Assembly (NCBI RefSeq): GCF_036013525.1
Contig: NZ_CP107853.1
Location: forward strand, 1,488,001 to 1,552,000
Source: Nonomuraea sp. NBC_00507
Lineage (GTDB): Bacteria > Actinomycetota > Actinomycetes > Streptosporangiales > Streptosporangiaceae
Length of the DNA stretch: 64,000 nt
Reading direction: 5' to 3'
Positions 1 through 9,679 of the stretch are shown in pieces (the stretch's first letter is position 1; every line of letters starts with the position of its first letter). The notes under the pieces were generated by a model that had not been told where the DNA came from, did no database searches, and saw only the letters and a list, made by a program, of their open reading frames with translations. Both the position numbers and the translations under genes were made by a program.

Positions 1-206
1 CATCGCGAACAGCGTGCGCGCGGCGCCGTCCAACGGTTCCGTGCACCGGCAGGTCGTACTACGCGGAGGTAGGTGGGACGGGGCCTGTCCAGAAAACCGT
101 ACAGTCCCTAACCCGACCCTCGGCATAACGCTCCGCCCTGGTCCAGGACCGAACCCGGGAGAAACAGCGGCTGGAAAAGATCCTCGAAGACGCTCAGATC
201 AAACTT

Positions 207-430
207 GGGTTTCCCCTTGTGTCGTTGAGACATCGCCTAAGAGGAGGACCGGGCGATGGCAGAGACATGACGAAGGTTCGATCCCGACTTCCGGGACGGC
301 AATGTCCGGATCGTCGAGGAGACCGGCAAGCCGATCGCGCAGGTGGCCCGGGACCTGGGAATCAATCCCGGGACGCTGGCCAACTGGGTGAACATGGCCC
401 GCAAGCGCAAGGCACAGACTCGCTGGGCTG
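207..430 (+). pseudogene. IS3-family left end and orfA remnant
   Basis: A relic of an IS3-type element. Bases 207-254 match the outer end of the IS3 element at 5.1-6.7 kb (GGGTTTCCCCT..GTCGTTGAG..CATCGCC), followed by a purine-rich ribosome site and an ATG at 255. The reading frame is nearly identical to the intact orfA at 6368-6664 (MAET then RRFDPDFRDG, VRIVEETGKPIAQVARDLG, NPGTLANWVNMARKRK), but codon 5 is TGA where the intact copy has an Arg codon. Similarity stops near 420, so the rest of orfA and all of orfB are gone. Identity rests on the direct comparison within this window. Confidence 0.75.
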
Positions 431-1039
431 AAGCTCAAGCATGGGGGACCAGTGGGCGGCGGCCTGTCAATGGTCAGGTGCGTACATGGCCGCGGACACG
501 GCCTTGATCCCTCTTCCTCTTTCGGTGGATGGGCCCATCATTGGGACGTCGTCGCTGCTGTCGGCCAGCCGCTATGGCAGGAGTAGTGGGTGACCGGGAC
601 AGATCGCAGACAGGGCAACGACAGGAAGTCGTCGTAGGCTTTCCTTGCTCGCAAGGCCATGGGTAACGAGCGAGAGAGTGTCAATTCTCTGAAGCGTGGA
701 GACGGTTTTGTGCACAGCGGCTCTCAGCCGGGCCGACGAGGCGTTGCTCGTCTCTCGCGTGGTGAGCTGCCAATGAAATGGTCAGCTGGTGCAGGCCGCG
801 ATGGACCTTGCGAGCTGATCCGGCTTCCGGCACATGCCAGGGGTCAGAGTCGTTCGCGGCCCTGACCCTCTACGCGCGAAACACCGCTACCCAGCACGTC
901 CGAAAGTTGCACATCGATACGGCTGTCAGTGCGCCGTCAGAAGCCGCATGAGGTCGTGGCCACGCTTAGGACGCGTCGCCAACCAAGGCCATCAAGATCA
1001 ACTATGTCATGGACCCTGTCAGGCCATGATTGGAGCAAC
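431..1039. other. Intergenic, no supported gene
   Basis: Short open frames are present but none has a convincing start, codon bias or recognisable product. The sequence lies between the IS3 scar and the secreted hydrolase gene and probably contains the latter's promoter, which I could not pinpoint. Confidence 0.4.
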
Positions 1040-2611
1040 GTGCGAAGAAGGACATCATTGCTCACCGCCGCCTTCCTGGCGCTGGCGGCGATCTTACCCG
1101 TTCCAGCGGCCGGCGCGGCGACCGAGACGGAAACCGGCGCCACGACGCCCACGGGGCAGAGCATCATCACCTGGGCGCCCTGCGAGGAGGAGCCCAGCGC
1201 CGAGTGCGGCAAGCTGACCGTCCCGATCGACTGGTCCAGGCCGGAGGGCGAGACCATCGACCTAGCCATCGCCCGGCGCAAGGCCACCGACCCGGCGGCC
1301 CGTGTTGGGTCGCTGGTGATCAACCCGGGCGGCCCGGGCGGATCGGGTGTGGAGGCCGTGTACGGTGCACCCGACTCCTACACCGAGGAACTCCAGAAGC
1401 GGTTCGACATCGTCGGATTCGACCCCCGTGGCGTGGGCCGCAGCCACCCTGTGATCTGCACGGCGTCGGTGTACAACCAGATGCCGCACACCGTCATGAA
1501 GAGCCAGGTCGACTTCGAAGCCTGGGACGCCTTCACAAAAAAGCTGCACAAGGACTGCCGGGAGCGTACCGGCCCCCTGTATGACCACGTCGACTCGCGC
1601 AACGTCGCCCGCGACGTGGACGCCCTGCGCGCCGCCCTCGGCGAAGAGAAGCTCACCTACTACGGCATCTCGTACGGAACCCTGATCGGCCAGATGTACG
1701 CCGAGCAGTTCCCGAACCGTATCCGGGCCCTCGCGCTCGACAGCAACATGGACCACAGCCTCGGCGTCGCGGGCTTCCTGGCCACTGAGGCGGTCGCTGT
1801 CGAGGACGCGTTCGACGAGTTCGCGGGCTGGTGCGAGGCCGACGAGAGCTGCGTCCTGCACGGGCGTGATGTCCGCGCGATGTGGAAAGACCTGCTGGCC
1901 AAGGCGCGGCGCGGGGAGCTGTACTACCCGACCGCCCCAGACAAGCCGATGACAGAGCTGCAAGTCATCTACAACGCCGCGCTCGGCACCGAGGGGCCCG
2001 ACTGGCGCACGCTGAGCGAGGTCATCAACTGGCTGAGTGGCGGCCCTGAGCCGTCGTGGGTGCCGCCGTTGCCGGGCCGGGGGCCGGTGGAGGGCGACGT
2101 GGCCGAGCTGCCGACGCGGATCCTGTGTCAGGACTACAACCTCCGGGTGCGGAACTACACGGAGTACGCCGCTCTCATGCGCGTCTCCAACAGCCTGGCG
2201 CCCGACGTGCGGTACCACCCGTACCCGATCGACGACATGCCGATCTGCCTCAACTCGACGACGACTAACCCGCCGCACCGGTTGAAGTACACGGGCGACG
2301 CCCCGATCCTGCTCGGGAACTCGCTGCACGACCCTGCCACTCCGTACACATGGTCCGCCAACGCGGCCCGGCAGCTCGGATCGAAGGCGGTGCTGCTCAC
2401 GTACGAGGGCTGGGGGCATCGCATCTACGGCAAGGACAAGTGCCAGACGGACATCATCGACGAGTACCTGATCTCGTTAAAGACGCCTCCGCCCGGCACG
2501 CGCTGCGCCGTGGGCACAACTGCCGAGACCATGCAGCAGCAGCCGCAGCCGTGGCCGTCCAGCTCAAACCACTGGGCAGCGTCTCCTGCTAGGCCGGCGA
2601 CGCGCGGCTGA
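1040..2611 (+). CDS. Secreted alpha/beta-hydrolase, tripeptidyl aminopeptidase (TAP-like) type
   Basis: Predicted extracellular serine hydrolase of the alpha/beta fold, similar to actinomycete tripeptidyl aminopeptidases that remove N-terminal tripeptides or process secreted proteins. The GTG at 1040 is chosen because GGAG lies four bases upstream and it gives a clean Sec signal peptide (VRRRTS, hydrophobic core, AAGA) of about 26 residues; ATG 1004 is an alternative. The oxyanion region is INPGGPGGSG, the nucleophile is Ser211 in GISYG, and the likely acid and base are Asp431 (SLHDPATP) and His460 (GWGHRIY) in the C-terminal TAP-like domain. Length 523 residues is normal for the family. It stands alone, with no operon partner. 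The substrate cannot be told from sequence. Confidence 0.9.
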   Translation: MRRRTSLLTAAFLALAAILPVPAAGAATETETGATTPTGQSIITWAPCEEEPSAECGKLTVPIDWSRPEGETIDLAIARRKATDPAARVGSLVINPGGPGGSGVEAVYGAPDSYTEELQKRFDIVGFDPRGVGRSHPVICTASVYNQMPHTVMKSQVDFEAWDAFTKKLHKDCRERTGPLYDHVDSRNVARDVDALRAALGEEKLTYYGISYGTLIGQMYAEQFPNRIRALALDSNMDHSLGVAGFLATEAVAVEDAFDEFAGWCEADESCVLHGRDVRAMWKDLLAKARRGELYYPTAPDKPMTELQVIYNAALGTEGPDWRTLSEVINWLSGGPEPSWVPPLPGRGPVEGDVAELPTRILCQDYNLRVRNYTEYAALMRVSNSLAPDVRYHPYPIDDMPICLNSTTTNPPHRLKYTGDAPILLGNSLHDPATPYTWSANAARQLGSKAVLLTYEGWGHRIYGKDKCQTDIIDEYLISLKTPPPGTRCAVGTTAETMQQQPQPWPSSSNHWAASPARPATRG

Positions 2612-2891
2612 GCTGAGCTGCGGGTCTCTACGACGGTCAGCGGTTACATCAAACGACCGCGATCGTGCAGGCGATCCCGCTCCTGCAGCTCGTCGAAGAG
2701 GGCCGTTACCCAGGACGAAAGTGCTCACGGTTTCGTTCGGTAACGGCCCATCTCATAGTGAACATCAATCTCTCCGCGGCGGCCCAACAACTCGATCCGG
2801 GTGGAGGGCATCATCCCATTGGGCGCCGAAGCGTACAGGTGTCCACGCAGATCAATAACTCTTTCATAGCCAGCAAGGGACAATATAAATT

Positions 2892-3263
2892 ATGGCCCGC
2901 AATGATCGACGTTCAGCAGGAGAGATGTTGTCCGTGCTCGCCACCGTGTGGGTGTTGGGCACGCCGTTCTTATTCATATTCACCGTCACCTTCGGCCTGG
3001 GAGTCGGAGAAACTGAACCTGACAATATGCCACTCGCCATGGTCTTAGGGGTCGCTATGTACATAGTAGGAATTGGCATCCCTCTAGCCGGGACCTTGAT
3101 TTCCATGCTGGCCGGAAAATTCATACAAGCCGGTCTGTTCGCAATCGCCCTGATCGTGGCTGTGCTGGCCGCGTGGCAGATTAGACTATTCCCGTTCAGC
3201 TTTGAGAGTGCGGTTCGCGAGTCCATGTCGGTGATGTCGCTGTGTGATCGGATGGATTTGTAG
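2892..3263 (+). CDS. Small three-helix membrane protein, unknown
   Basis: Encodes 123 residues with three hydrophobic segments at about 12-35, 46-72 and 75-95, separated by short loops, and a charged C-terminus. I do not recognise the family. AAGGGA lies about 11 bases before ATG 2892; ATG 2925, which also sits after a purine-rich stretch, is an alternative and would remove 11 residues. Base composition is lower in GC than the neighbours. The last dozen codons run into the broken IS701 sequence that follows, so the native C-terminus may have been replaced by IS-derived sequence. Confidence 0.55.
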   Translation: MARNDRRSAGEMLSVLATVWVLGTPFLFIFTVTFGLGVGETEPDNMPLAMVLGVAMYIVGIGIPLAGTLISMLAGKFIQAGLFAIALIVAVLAAWQIRLFPFSFESAVRESMSVMSLCDRMDL

Positions 3264-3269
3264 CGTTGT

Positions 3270-3833
3270 TGCCGGTCGGTGGGCTCGGATGTGCACGGAT
3301 GTGCTGGGATGGCCGCGTGACCGAGCGCAAACGGAAGGGAGCATTGAGACCGAGACGTCCTCTCGGCCAGCGCGTCGTCCCAGCGTTGCGGCAGGAAGAG
3401 CCGCCAGTTCAACGCGGCCAAGCAGGCATCGGTGACCACGTGCACGCTGACCGCGATCTGGCAGTTGGTCACATTCCCCGCGGTCCCAGTGTACTGCCGG
3501 GCCACCCCTGGGGAGGCATCATCGTCCTTCAGATGCCCGCGGTGTCTTCCAGCACGCCCACCCGGGCGCCACTACATCGACGGCACGCTGCGCCAGGCGC
3601 CTGCGAACCGCCAGGTGATCCCAGGTAGAGGAGGTAACGAACTGCTGCAACCGTTGGGGATCCACCCCCAGCCGCTCGGCCATCGGCACCATCGACTTAC
3701 GCCGCCCGTCCAGCATCAGTCGCCGCAGGTACAACCTCGCCGTTGGACCGCTGCTCCCGACGTGCGAGGGAGCCGAACACCTCACCCGCGAAATCTTCTG
3801 GCCTCGGACATCAGCCAGCCCCGCCGGAGTCAT
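3270..3833 (-). pseudogene. IS701-family transposase remnant (N-terminal part)
   Basis: Reading the minus strand from 3833, the product has the conserved IS701 N-terminal segment (YLRRLMLDGRRKSMVPMAER, then LGVDPQRLQQFVTSSTWDHL). A frame change near 3515 leads to the next conserved block (QYTGTAGNVTNCQIAVSVH and NWRLFLPQRWDD), after which similarity fades near 3290. Only about 190 of an expected 400 or so residues remain, in at least two frames, so no active enzyme is made. An unrelated IS701-like C-terminal piece lies at 63.2-63.4 kb. Confidence 0.8.
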
Positions 3834-4123
3834 GCGAGGACCGTCTCACACAATCCCAAACTAACAAAGTGCTACTAAATGGTCCCGCCGACGCCCATGG
3901 ACCTGTGAACATGACGCGAGCAGCCGGCGACATTGACACGACAGCGAGGCGAAAGGGTCCTTTGCTAGAGTGCCCCTGTGTGGCAAAATATGATACCTAG
4001 AACAATCCGTCGCGGTCCACTTCAAGTGGAACTGCTGACCCCGATCAAGACCTGGTTGCGTCTAAAGCCGTCGGCGATCGACCTCCGAACCATCGCTGAG
4101 CAATCGCCAAACTTAGGATGAGC

Positions 4124-5068
4124 ATGAAACGCTGCATTCTTGGGGAACTTGCTGTCACCCTATTAGCCATAACAATCTTACCAGGACTCGCTTCTGCATC
4201 GCTCGCTGTTGCGGAACCTCCGCTAGCGCAAACGGATGCCGTACTGATTCAAGATCTCGCTAGAGATGTGAAGTCCCGTTGGGGTGTAAGCATCGACCCC
4301 AGAGACTATGACGTACAAATGACGCCGGCTGGAAGGCTCGTCAAACCTAAGGGGCCCGAAGTGGCGGTGAAGGTGACAACCGAATCCGATGGCTCCACAC
4401 ACGTCGCCATGTCCGCGCCTTCCGACTCGCGTGACGTAAAGCAGTTGACCCCGGCCACGGGCTCCACAATGCAGGAAGGCGTCACCTGGCCTTATCCCGC
4501 CTGGTGCTCTCAATTCTTCTCTGATGAGGATGGGGTCGGGCAGATGAGATGGTGTCATCAACAAGGTTTCACGACCTATCCCGGAAATCCCAAACGGTAC
4601 TGGGTCACCAAAACGTGGGCAACATGCTCGGCTAAGAAAGGCGGCCCAGATTTCTGGGAAGTAGACGAATGCTATTCCGGGACCCAAAGAAGGCCAGGAC
4701 TTCCCGATAGTTGGCGGTTAAACGTCCACGATTGGAACCCCAGATCCACGCAATACCCGCCAGGGACTTGCGGCCAGATCCCGCTGAATGTCACGGTCGG
4801 ACCCTTCAGCGTCGGGCACACTGTGAACACATGCGAGAAGCTCGTCCCCTCGCCTGGGCCTCGAGAAGAGGACTTTAAGGTGAGATGGGTAGGAGACTCC
4901 TACTGGGACACAGACGTTCGCGAAACCGCCAGCCTTTTATCAATAAGCGACCAGGCGCCGCCGGGGTCCGCCCATGGCTTTCCCAGCTATTATATTGTGC
5001 ACGTCGCCGGATATAAATATTCGCAGTGCAATCCTCCGCCGCAGATCATCGACATGTGCAACTTCTAA
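4124..5068 (+). CDS. Secreted Cys-containing protein of unknown function
   Basis: A 314-residue protein with a Sec signal peptide (MKRC, hydrophobic core through LPGLASASLAVA) and a mature region rich in Trp, Tyr, Pro and about nine Cys, suggesting disulfides outside the cell. ATG 4124 is preferred over ATG 4118 because AGG at 4115-4117 gives a proper spacing of six bases. No catalytic motif or family is recognisable; motifs such as WPYPAWCSQFFSDEDG and PPGTCGQIP may help a search. GC content and codon choice (ATA, TTA, AGA appear) are clearly less extreme than in adjacent genes, which suggests acquisition from a different source. The 290 bases upstream contain an AT-rich patch near 3985-4000 but no clear gene. 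Confidence 0.75.
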   Translation: MKRCILGELAVTLLAITILPGLASASLAVAEPPLAQTDAVLIQDLARDVKSRWGVSIDPRDYDVQMTPAGRLVKPKGPEVAVKVTTESDGSTHVAMSAPSDSRDVKQLTPATGSTMQEGVTWPYPAWCSQFFSDEDGVGQMRWCHQQGFTTYPGNPKRYWVTKTWATCSAKKGGPDFWEVDECYSGTQRRPGLPDSWRLNVHDWNPRSTQYPPGTCGQIPLNVTVGPFSVGHTVNTCEKLVPSPGPREEDFKVRWVGDSYWDTDVRETASLLSISDQAPPGSAHGFPSYYIVHVAGYKYSQCNPPPQIIDMCNF

Positions 5069-5394
5069 CGCAGGCCATGACGCGCCACCGAATCATGTGG
5101 GCTCTTCGGAGTTAGGTGGGGTCGGTGGCAATCCCCTCGAACCGTAGAGGCTCTGGTTGATCATCTTCGGTCTTTAGGATCTTGCTCGTGCGCCGCGCGT
5201 CCTCGCGATGGGCAGGCCTTGTCCTGCCCGCTTCTCCTGCCCACCGGGTCGCAGAGGCTCCGGGGTCAAGGGCGGCCGCAGGCCGTCGCCGTAGGCCGAT
5301 CGCGAAGCGACCCTTGAGGCCGGAGAGAGCGGGCCCCGGTATGCTGCGCGGCGTATCCCCCAGCCCGCACCCGGCAAGGGAAGAGCGCGGCGGC

Positions 5395-6385
5395 TCATGC
5401 CGCCTCCTTCTTGTCCTTCTGCCGCGCAGCGGCCCTGCGCTTGCGGCGAGCCTGCTTCTTCTCAGCGATCCGGGCGCGGATCTTGTCCTGCTCAGCCACG
5501 TCCAGCTGCTCGAACTCCACCGGCGGGCGCAGACCGTTGGCGGTATGCAACCGCTCATGATTGAAGTCCTCAACCCAGGCGGCCACCGCGGCGCGGGCCT
5601 GCCGGTGCGTGTCGAACGGTCCGGCCAGGCGCAGCAGCTCGAACTCCATCGAGGAAAACAGCGCTTCGGCGGGCGCGTTGTCCAGCGCCGATCCGGTGCG
5701 GCCCATCGACTGCTCAACTCCCAGCCGCCGGCAGGCCTGCCGGAACAGGCCCGCGGTGTACTCGCTGCCCCGGTCGGTGTGCATGACCACCCCCGCCACG
5801 TCCCCGCCCCGCACGGCCACGGCCATCTGCAACGCGCCCAGCGCCAGCGCGGCGTCGTGATGCTCGCTGATGGCGTAGCCCACGATGCGGCGGGAGAACA
5901 GGTCCGAGACCGCCGCCAGTTGCAGCGGGCCCTGGCCGGTGGGGATCTCGGTGCCGTCCCCGACCCAGCGCCGGTTGGCCGCGGTCGCCGAAAGTCGCGC
6001 CGCAGCCGGTCGCCGGCGTGCCAGCGGCCCGAGCCTGGGCGGGTGGTGCTCTTGCGCTTGCTGCCCGGGCGGGCGGCCAGCCCATGCTCGCGCATGATCT
6101 TCGCGACCGTGTTGTCGGAGATCCGCCAGCCTTCCCGGCGCAGATGCTCGGCGATCCGGGGCGAGCCGTCGGCGCCCTTGCGCCGCCAGAACATCGAGAT
6201 CACCGCCTCGACCAGGCGTAACCGCCGACGTTCCCGCGTACTGGGGCCATCGCGAGCACGTCCCAGCCACTTATACAGCCAGGCGGGCGAGACGCCCACC
6301 GCCCGGCATGACACCGCATAGGGGATGCGGTGATCACTCCTCTGGGCGGCGATGAAGCGGGCCAGGGCTACCGCTGCGTCGCTTC
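5395..6385 (-). pseudogene. IS3-family transposase OrfB (frameshifted)
   Basis: Catalytic subunit of the IS3 transposase with an rve integrase core. The frame from about 6385 carries the HTH_21-like part (SCRAVGVSPAWLYKW, RREGWRISDNTVAKIMREHG). Near 5998 the frame must shift by one base, within a run of T on the coding strand, to continue as SATAANRRWVGDGTEIPT and the DDE core: Asp in WVGDGT, Asp in HTDRGSEYT and Glu in APAEALFSSMEFE. The C-terminus is Lys/Arg-rich. All catalytic residues survive on either side of the single-base lesion, so this is a recent inactivation or a sequence error. It follows orfA in the usual overlapping arrangement. Confidence 0.85.
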
Positions 6386-6664
6386 CTTGACCCAGAGGAC
6401 GACGCTGCGTTTGAGCACATCACGCTCCATCCGCAGCTCGGCGTTCTCCTTGCGCAGCCGCGCCAGCTCGGCCCGCTCATCGGCATCCAGCCCGCCGTTC
6501 CCCAGCGCATTCCGCTTGCGAGCCATGTTCACCCAGTTGGCCAGCGTTCCCGGGTTCATCCCCAGATCACGAGCCACCTCAGCGATCGACTTGCCGGTCT
6601 CCTCCACGATCCGGACCGCACCGTCCCGGAAATCCGGATCGAACCTCCGTCGTGTCTCTGCCAT
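6368..6664 (-). CDS. IS3-family transposase OrfA
   Basis: A 98-residue DNA-binding subunit of an IS3 transposase: an N-terminal helix-turn-helix of the HTH_8 type (RRRFDPDFRDGAVRIVEETG, AEVARDLGMNPGTLANWVN) and a C-terminal leucine-rich coiled coil (ELARLRKENAELRMERDVLK). It ends with VVLWVKEATQR, where IS3 elements normally shift by -1 into orfB. The start has a strong upstream AGGAGG. Its near-identical relic at 255-420 marks a second insertion or deletion event in this region. Confidence 0.9.
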   Translation of the reverse strand: MAETRRRFDPDFRDGAVRIVEETGKSIAEVARDLGMNPGTLANWVNMARKRNALGNGGLDADERAELARLRKENAELRMERDVLKRSVVLWVKEATQR

Positions 6665-6715
6665 CGCCCCTCCTCTTAAGGCGATGCCTCAACGATACGA
6701 GGGGAAACCCAGTCG

Positions 6716-8011
6716 GGGTTTCCGCGGCCGCGTGGGTGGTGGTGCAGCGGGTGCGTAGGCGTTGGTTTTCGGGGTTGCGGAAGCCGTGGGCGTCGCGGGC
6801 GGTGATCTTGATGACGTGGTTGGTGCCTTCGGAGCCGGTGTTGGTGATGCCGGTGTGGAGGAAGGCGAGAATTTCGGGCCATCAGATTTTTGATGGTGGT
6901 GGCCGGGCGGCGGAGTGGGGGCAGGCCGCAGGTGGCGCAGCGGTCGTGGAAGCGGGACAGCCGGTCGGTGATGAGCGTGCGGTCGGGGTGGGTGCGGGCC
7001 AGGGCGAGCAGGTCCAGCAGGTCCAGCAGGTCTTTCTTGGCGTTGCACGCGGTCGGGATCGGCCGGCCCAGCCGTGCGGGCAGGGCTTGCAGGTCATCGA
7101 TCATCGGATCCGGTTGAGAGCCGTGCATCCGGGCTGCGGAGCGGGTGAACCGGTTGCGCAGTTCCCATTCCCGGTTGCCTGTGCGTCCGCGTCGGCCGCA
7201 GATCTGGACGGTGAGCGCGGTGTTGGCCAGGTGCACGAGGTGAAAGTGATGGGCCACCAGCGTGGTTCGCGGTAACGCGGCGCGTACGGCGGCTTTGAAG
7301 ATGGTGCACGTATCGATCGCGACGAAGTTCCCCCGCGCCCGCCAGGCCGGGTCACGCTGGTTGAGCCAGCTGGTGACGGCGGCGATGGTGCGGCCTTCGA
7401 CCTGGCCGAGCAGGCCCTGTTCGCCGGACAGATCGACGAACCCGGTGTGCCGGCGCTTCAGCGCCGTCGTCCACGTGCCGGTGGCCTCTTCCAGCATCCG
7501 CCGCGGCCGGCCGCGGCGGGCCTTCATCGATGCTCGGAACGGCGACCGGCTCGGGCTGGGCGGGCGGCGCCCGGCGGCGTGCGCGGTGAAAGCGCCGAGA
7601 CGATCGGCCAGGACATCTCGTGATCCTGGGCCGATGGGATCACCGTCGGCCCGCCATCTCCCACGACGGTGCCGGCGGCTTGGCGTAATCGCCGGGTCAG
7701 CCGGGAGCGTGCCGGGATCTGCGGCGCCTGTTCGGTGAACGTCTGACGCGGGCAGGACGCCTGGTCACAGCACCAGCGACGCTTGCGCCAGCGCAACGCA
7801 CACCGCCGCCCGCCGCCCGGCAGGTCCGCGGGCGGGTGCTCACCCATTCCTTCATCCGCACCGCGGCAACTCCGCACTGCGGGCCACATCTGGCCCGTTC
7901 ATCCGCGGTGGCCAGGTGCACCACCGGCCCGTCCTGCACTCCGTCACCTGCGGCGACGACCTTCGCGACACTCATCCCATCCCGGCCGAGCAGCAGCGCC
8001 GTATCGTTGAC
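6716..8011 (-). pseudogene. ISL3-family transposase (multiply frameshifted)
   Basis: Three consecutive frames on the minus strand reconstruct most of an ISL3 transposase. The N-terminus (VNDTALLLG, VVHLATADERARCGPQCG) keeps part of the zinc-binding region. The middle has CDQASCPRQTFTEQAPQIPA with CxxxxC, and the DDE domain holds FVAIDTCTIFKAAVRAALPR followed by LVAHHFHLVHLANTALT. The C-terminus (GITNTGSEGTNHVIKITARD, with the catalytic Glu) is again in a different frame and stops at the end of the adjacent IS3 element. At least two frame changes make it inactive. Confidence 0.75.
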
Positions 8012-8175
8012 AAGCTCGCGGCTTCTCTGACGTGATCTTCCTATCTCAACAACAAGAAGGATCACCGAGAGCCACGAACTCCCTCGAGCCCCCTGGAGCC
8101 CGGTGCACCCTCAAACCCCGATCAAGTTTCGAAGAGCCATCGTGTGGAGCCCGGCAGGTGTTCTCATAAGGCGAG

Positions 8176-8460
8176 TATGCGGTGATACGCGCGGCCAAGC
8201 GCCCTGGCTACCCGTATCTCGTGCTGGACGGCACGCTCATCCCCATCGATCGGGTGGCCGCCGACCGGCCGTACTATTCCATCAAGCACAAGAAGTACGG
8301 TATGAACATCCAGGTGTCCTGGCCGCTCCTGATGGCACACTCTTGTGGATCTCCGGCTCCCTACCAGGCTCGGTATACGACCTCAAAGCCCCCCGGATCT
8401 GGGGCATCGTGTGCCGCCTACAGGCGGTCGGCTGGTCACCCTGGCCGATAAAGGCCTGAT
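8176..8460 (+). pseudogene. IS5-type (DDE_Tnp_4) transposase fragment
   Basis: A frame starting near 8176 encodes AAKRPGYPYLVLDGTLIPID then RVAADRPYYSIKHKKYGMNI, the first catalytic Asp region of IS5/DDE_Tnp_4 transposases. A one-base shift near 8315 continues with APDGTLLWISGSLPGSVYDL and RIWGIVCRLQAVG. The N-terminal helical domain and the C-terminal catalytic Glu are missing. It lies between the ISL3 relic and the lectin promoter region. Confidence 0.75.
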
Positions 8461-8590
8461 CGACCGACTCGCCGCCACGGGCTCCGTGCTTCGGGTGACC
8501 GACCCGCACGACACCTCACCGACAGGGTTGGCCGCGACAAGCCGATCCCGCAGGAGCCATCAATGGCCAGCCTCCGATCACGTCAGCAGC

Positions 8591-8736
8591 GCGACAGGGA
8601 AACGACAGAGCGAACTGCCAGACTTCTGGCCGCGCGGGGCCGCCCTTCTTTGCGAATTCACCCGGGCAGGCGAACTCGTCCGGGCAGCGAGGCCGGACGG
8701 CCCGCGTCTTACAGTTCAACCTGAATCGGAGTTCCG
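8591..8736 (+). promoter_or_regulatory. Upstream region of the lectin gene, duplicated at 29.4 kb
   Basis: This roughly 145-bp region starts with GCGACAG-GAAACGACAG and ends with GAATCGGAGTTCC just before the TTG start. The same beginning and end, with related sequence between them, recur at 29358-29498, where no lectin follows. CGGAG at 8727-8731 is the ribosome site for TTG 8737 (five-base spacing). I could not assign -35 and -10 boxes with certainty. The conservation suggests a regulatory unit or a duplicated gene head. Confidence 0.5.
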
Positions 8737-9501
8737 TTGAAGAACATTGTCATGCTCGCGCTCGGAGCCTTCACCGCCTTGGCACCCGCACCTGTCCTGG
8801 CCTCCGCCGCATCCGCCGCATCCGTACAGGTTACGGTGGACAGCCATCTCCGGCCGGGGGAGACCCTCAAGGCGGGTCAGACCCGGCGCTCGCCCAACGG
8901 GCAGTACCTGCTGGCCATGCAGGCCGACGGCAACCTGGCCTTCTACAACAGCGCCAAGAAGGGGCTCTGGTCCACCGGAACAAGTGGCAACAGGGGTGCC
9001 ACCGCAGTGATGCAATATGACGGCAATCTCGTGGTCGTGAGCGCCGGAAGGAAGGCGTTGTGGTCCACGGGGACGGCGACCGCTCCGGGTGCGTCGCTCA
9101 CCGTCCAGAACGACGGCAATCTGGTCCTCTACAGCAAGGACGGGGACCCGCTGTGGGAACGCAGGGCGAACTTCGCCAGGCTGACCTCAAACCGGATGCT
9201 GGAGCCGGGCGAGTACATACGCTCTGCCAAGCGTCAGTACATCCTGCTCATGCAGAACGACGGCAACCTGGTCATGCAGCACAAGAACACCGCGCTATGG
9301 AGTAGCAAGACCGCTGGCAACGCGGGCGCGTTCGCCGTGATGCAGAACGACGGCAACTTCTGTGTCCATACCCGAGATGAGAAGCCGCTGTGGTGCACGA
9401 AGACCTCCTCCAACCCTGGCGCCTTCCTGCAGATTCAAGACGATGGCAACGCGGTGGTCTACAGCGCAGCGGGGAAGCCGCTATGGTCTTCCAACACGTG
9501 A
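8737..9501 (+). CDS. Secreted bulb-type (GNA-like) D-mannose-binding lectin
   Basis: A 254-residue exported lectin. The TTG start is set by CGGAG five bases upstream and gives a signal peptide (MKNIVMLALGAF to LASAASAAS). The mature protein has two B-lectin domains, about residues 30-140 and 148-254, with six degenerate sugar-binding repeats of the form QxDGNxVxY: MQADGNLAFYN, MQYDGNLVVVS, VQNDGNLVLYS, MQNDGNLVMQH, MQNDGNFCVHT and IQDDGNAVVYS. The third and sixth repeats keep the full QxDGNxVxY; the others vary at the Val or Tyr positions. Two Cys near FCVHTRDEKPLWC may pair. Such lectins bind mannose-rich glycans or act as bacteriocins; no immunity or partner gene is adjacent. Confidence 0.92.
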   Translation: MKNIVMLALGAFTALAPAPVLASAASAASVQVTVDSHLRPGETLKAGQTRRSPNGQYLLAMQADGNLAFYNSAKKGLWSTGTSGNRGATAVMQYDGNLVVVSAGRKALWSTGTATAPGASLTVQNDGNLVLYSKDGDPLWERRANFARLTSNRMLEPGEYIRSAKRQYILLMQNDGNLVMQHKNTALWSSKTAGNAGAFAVMQNDGNFCVHTRDEKPLWCTKTSSNPGAFLQIQDDGNAVVYSAAGKPLWSSNT

Positions 9502-9679
9502 TGTAGCTCAGCACCTGTAGAGCAGGGCCACGGCGAAGTATCGGTAACAGCCTGAGTGTCCGTTTCGTGGAGTGACTGTTCCAGGGGTGTAAGAGGGTCA
9601 AGACTCGTCTGAGGACGAGAACAGGCACGACCTTCGAGATCATGAGGGTCTCGACGCCTAATGATCTCCAGAGAAGACC
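9502..9679. other. Left flank of the ISAs1 element
   Basis: Noncoding. It contains a possible stem (GACTCGTCTGAGGACGAG near 9602-9620) that could be a terminator for the lectin gene or part of the ISAs1 end. The exact ISAs1 inverted repeat could not be fixed. Confidence 0.35.

Larger units (their letters stand above)
5129..6712 (-). mobile_element. IS3-family insertion sequence (orfB frameshifted)
   Basis: The element is bounded by related ends: CAATCCCCTCGAACCGT near 5129 and, on the opposite strand, GTTTCCCCTCGTATCGT near 6712. The same pair of end types bounds the second IS3 element at 34.8-36.1 kb. It carries an intact orfA and an orfB with one frameshift, so it is probably immobile on its own. 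Its left end abuts or interrupts the C-terminal coding end of an ISL3 transposase. About 265 bases of noncoding sequence lie between the orfB stop and the 5129 end, so that boundary is approximate. Confidence 0.65.

Noticed and set aside
1262..2419. Long minus-strand open frame opposite the secreted hydrolase
   Set aside because: Shadow of a GC-rich gene; Arg/Val/Gly-rich product with no recognisable motif, while the plus strand has a full catalytic triad and signal peptide.
5182..6321. Long plus-strand open frame across the IS3 element
   Set aside because: Antisense shadow of orfB; the minus strand encodes the conserved DDE core.
9503..9575. tRNA-like D-arm sequence (TGTAGCTCAGC..GTAGAGCA)
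   Set aside because: No T-arm GTTCRANYC, no matching acceptor stem and no plausible anticodon arm at the right distance.
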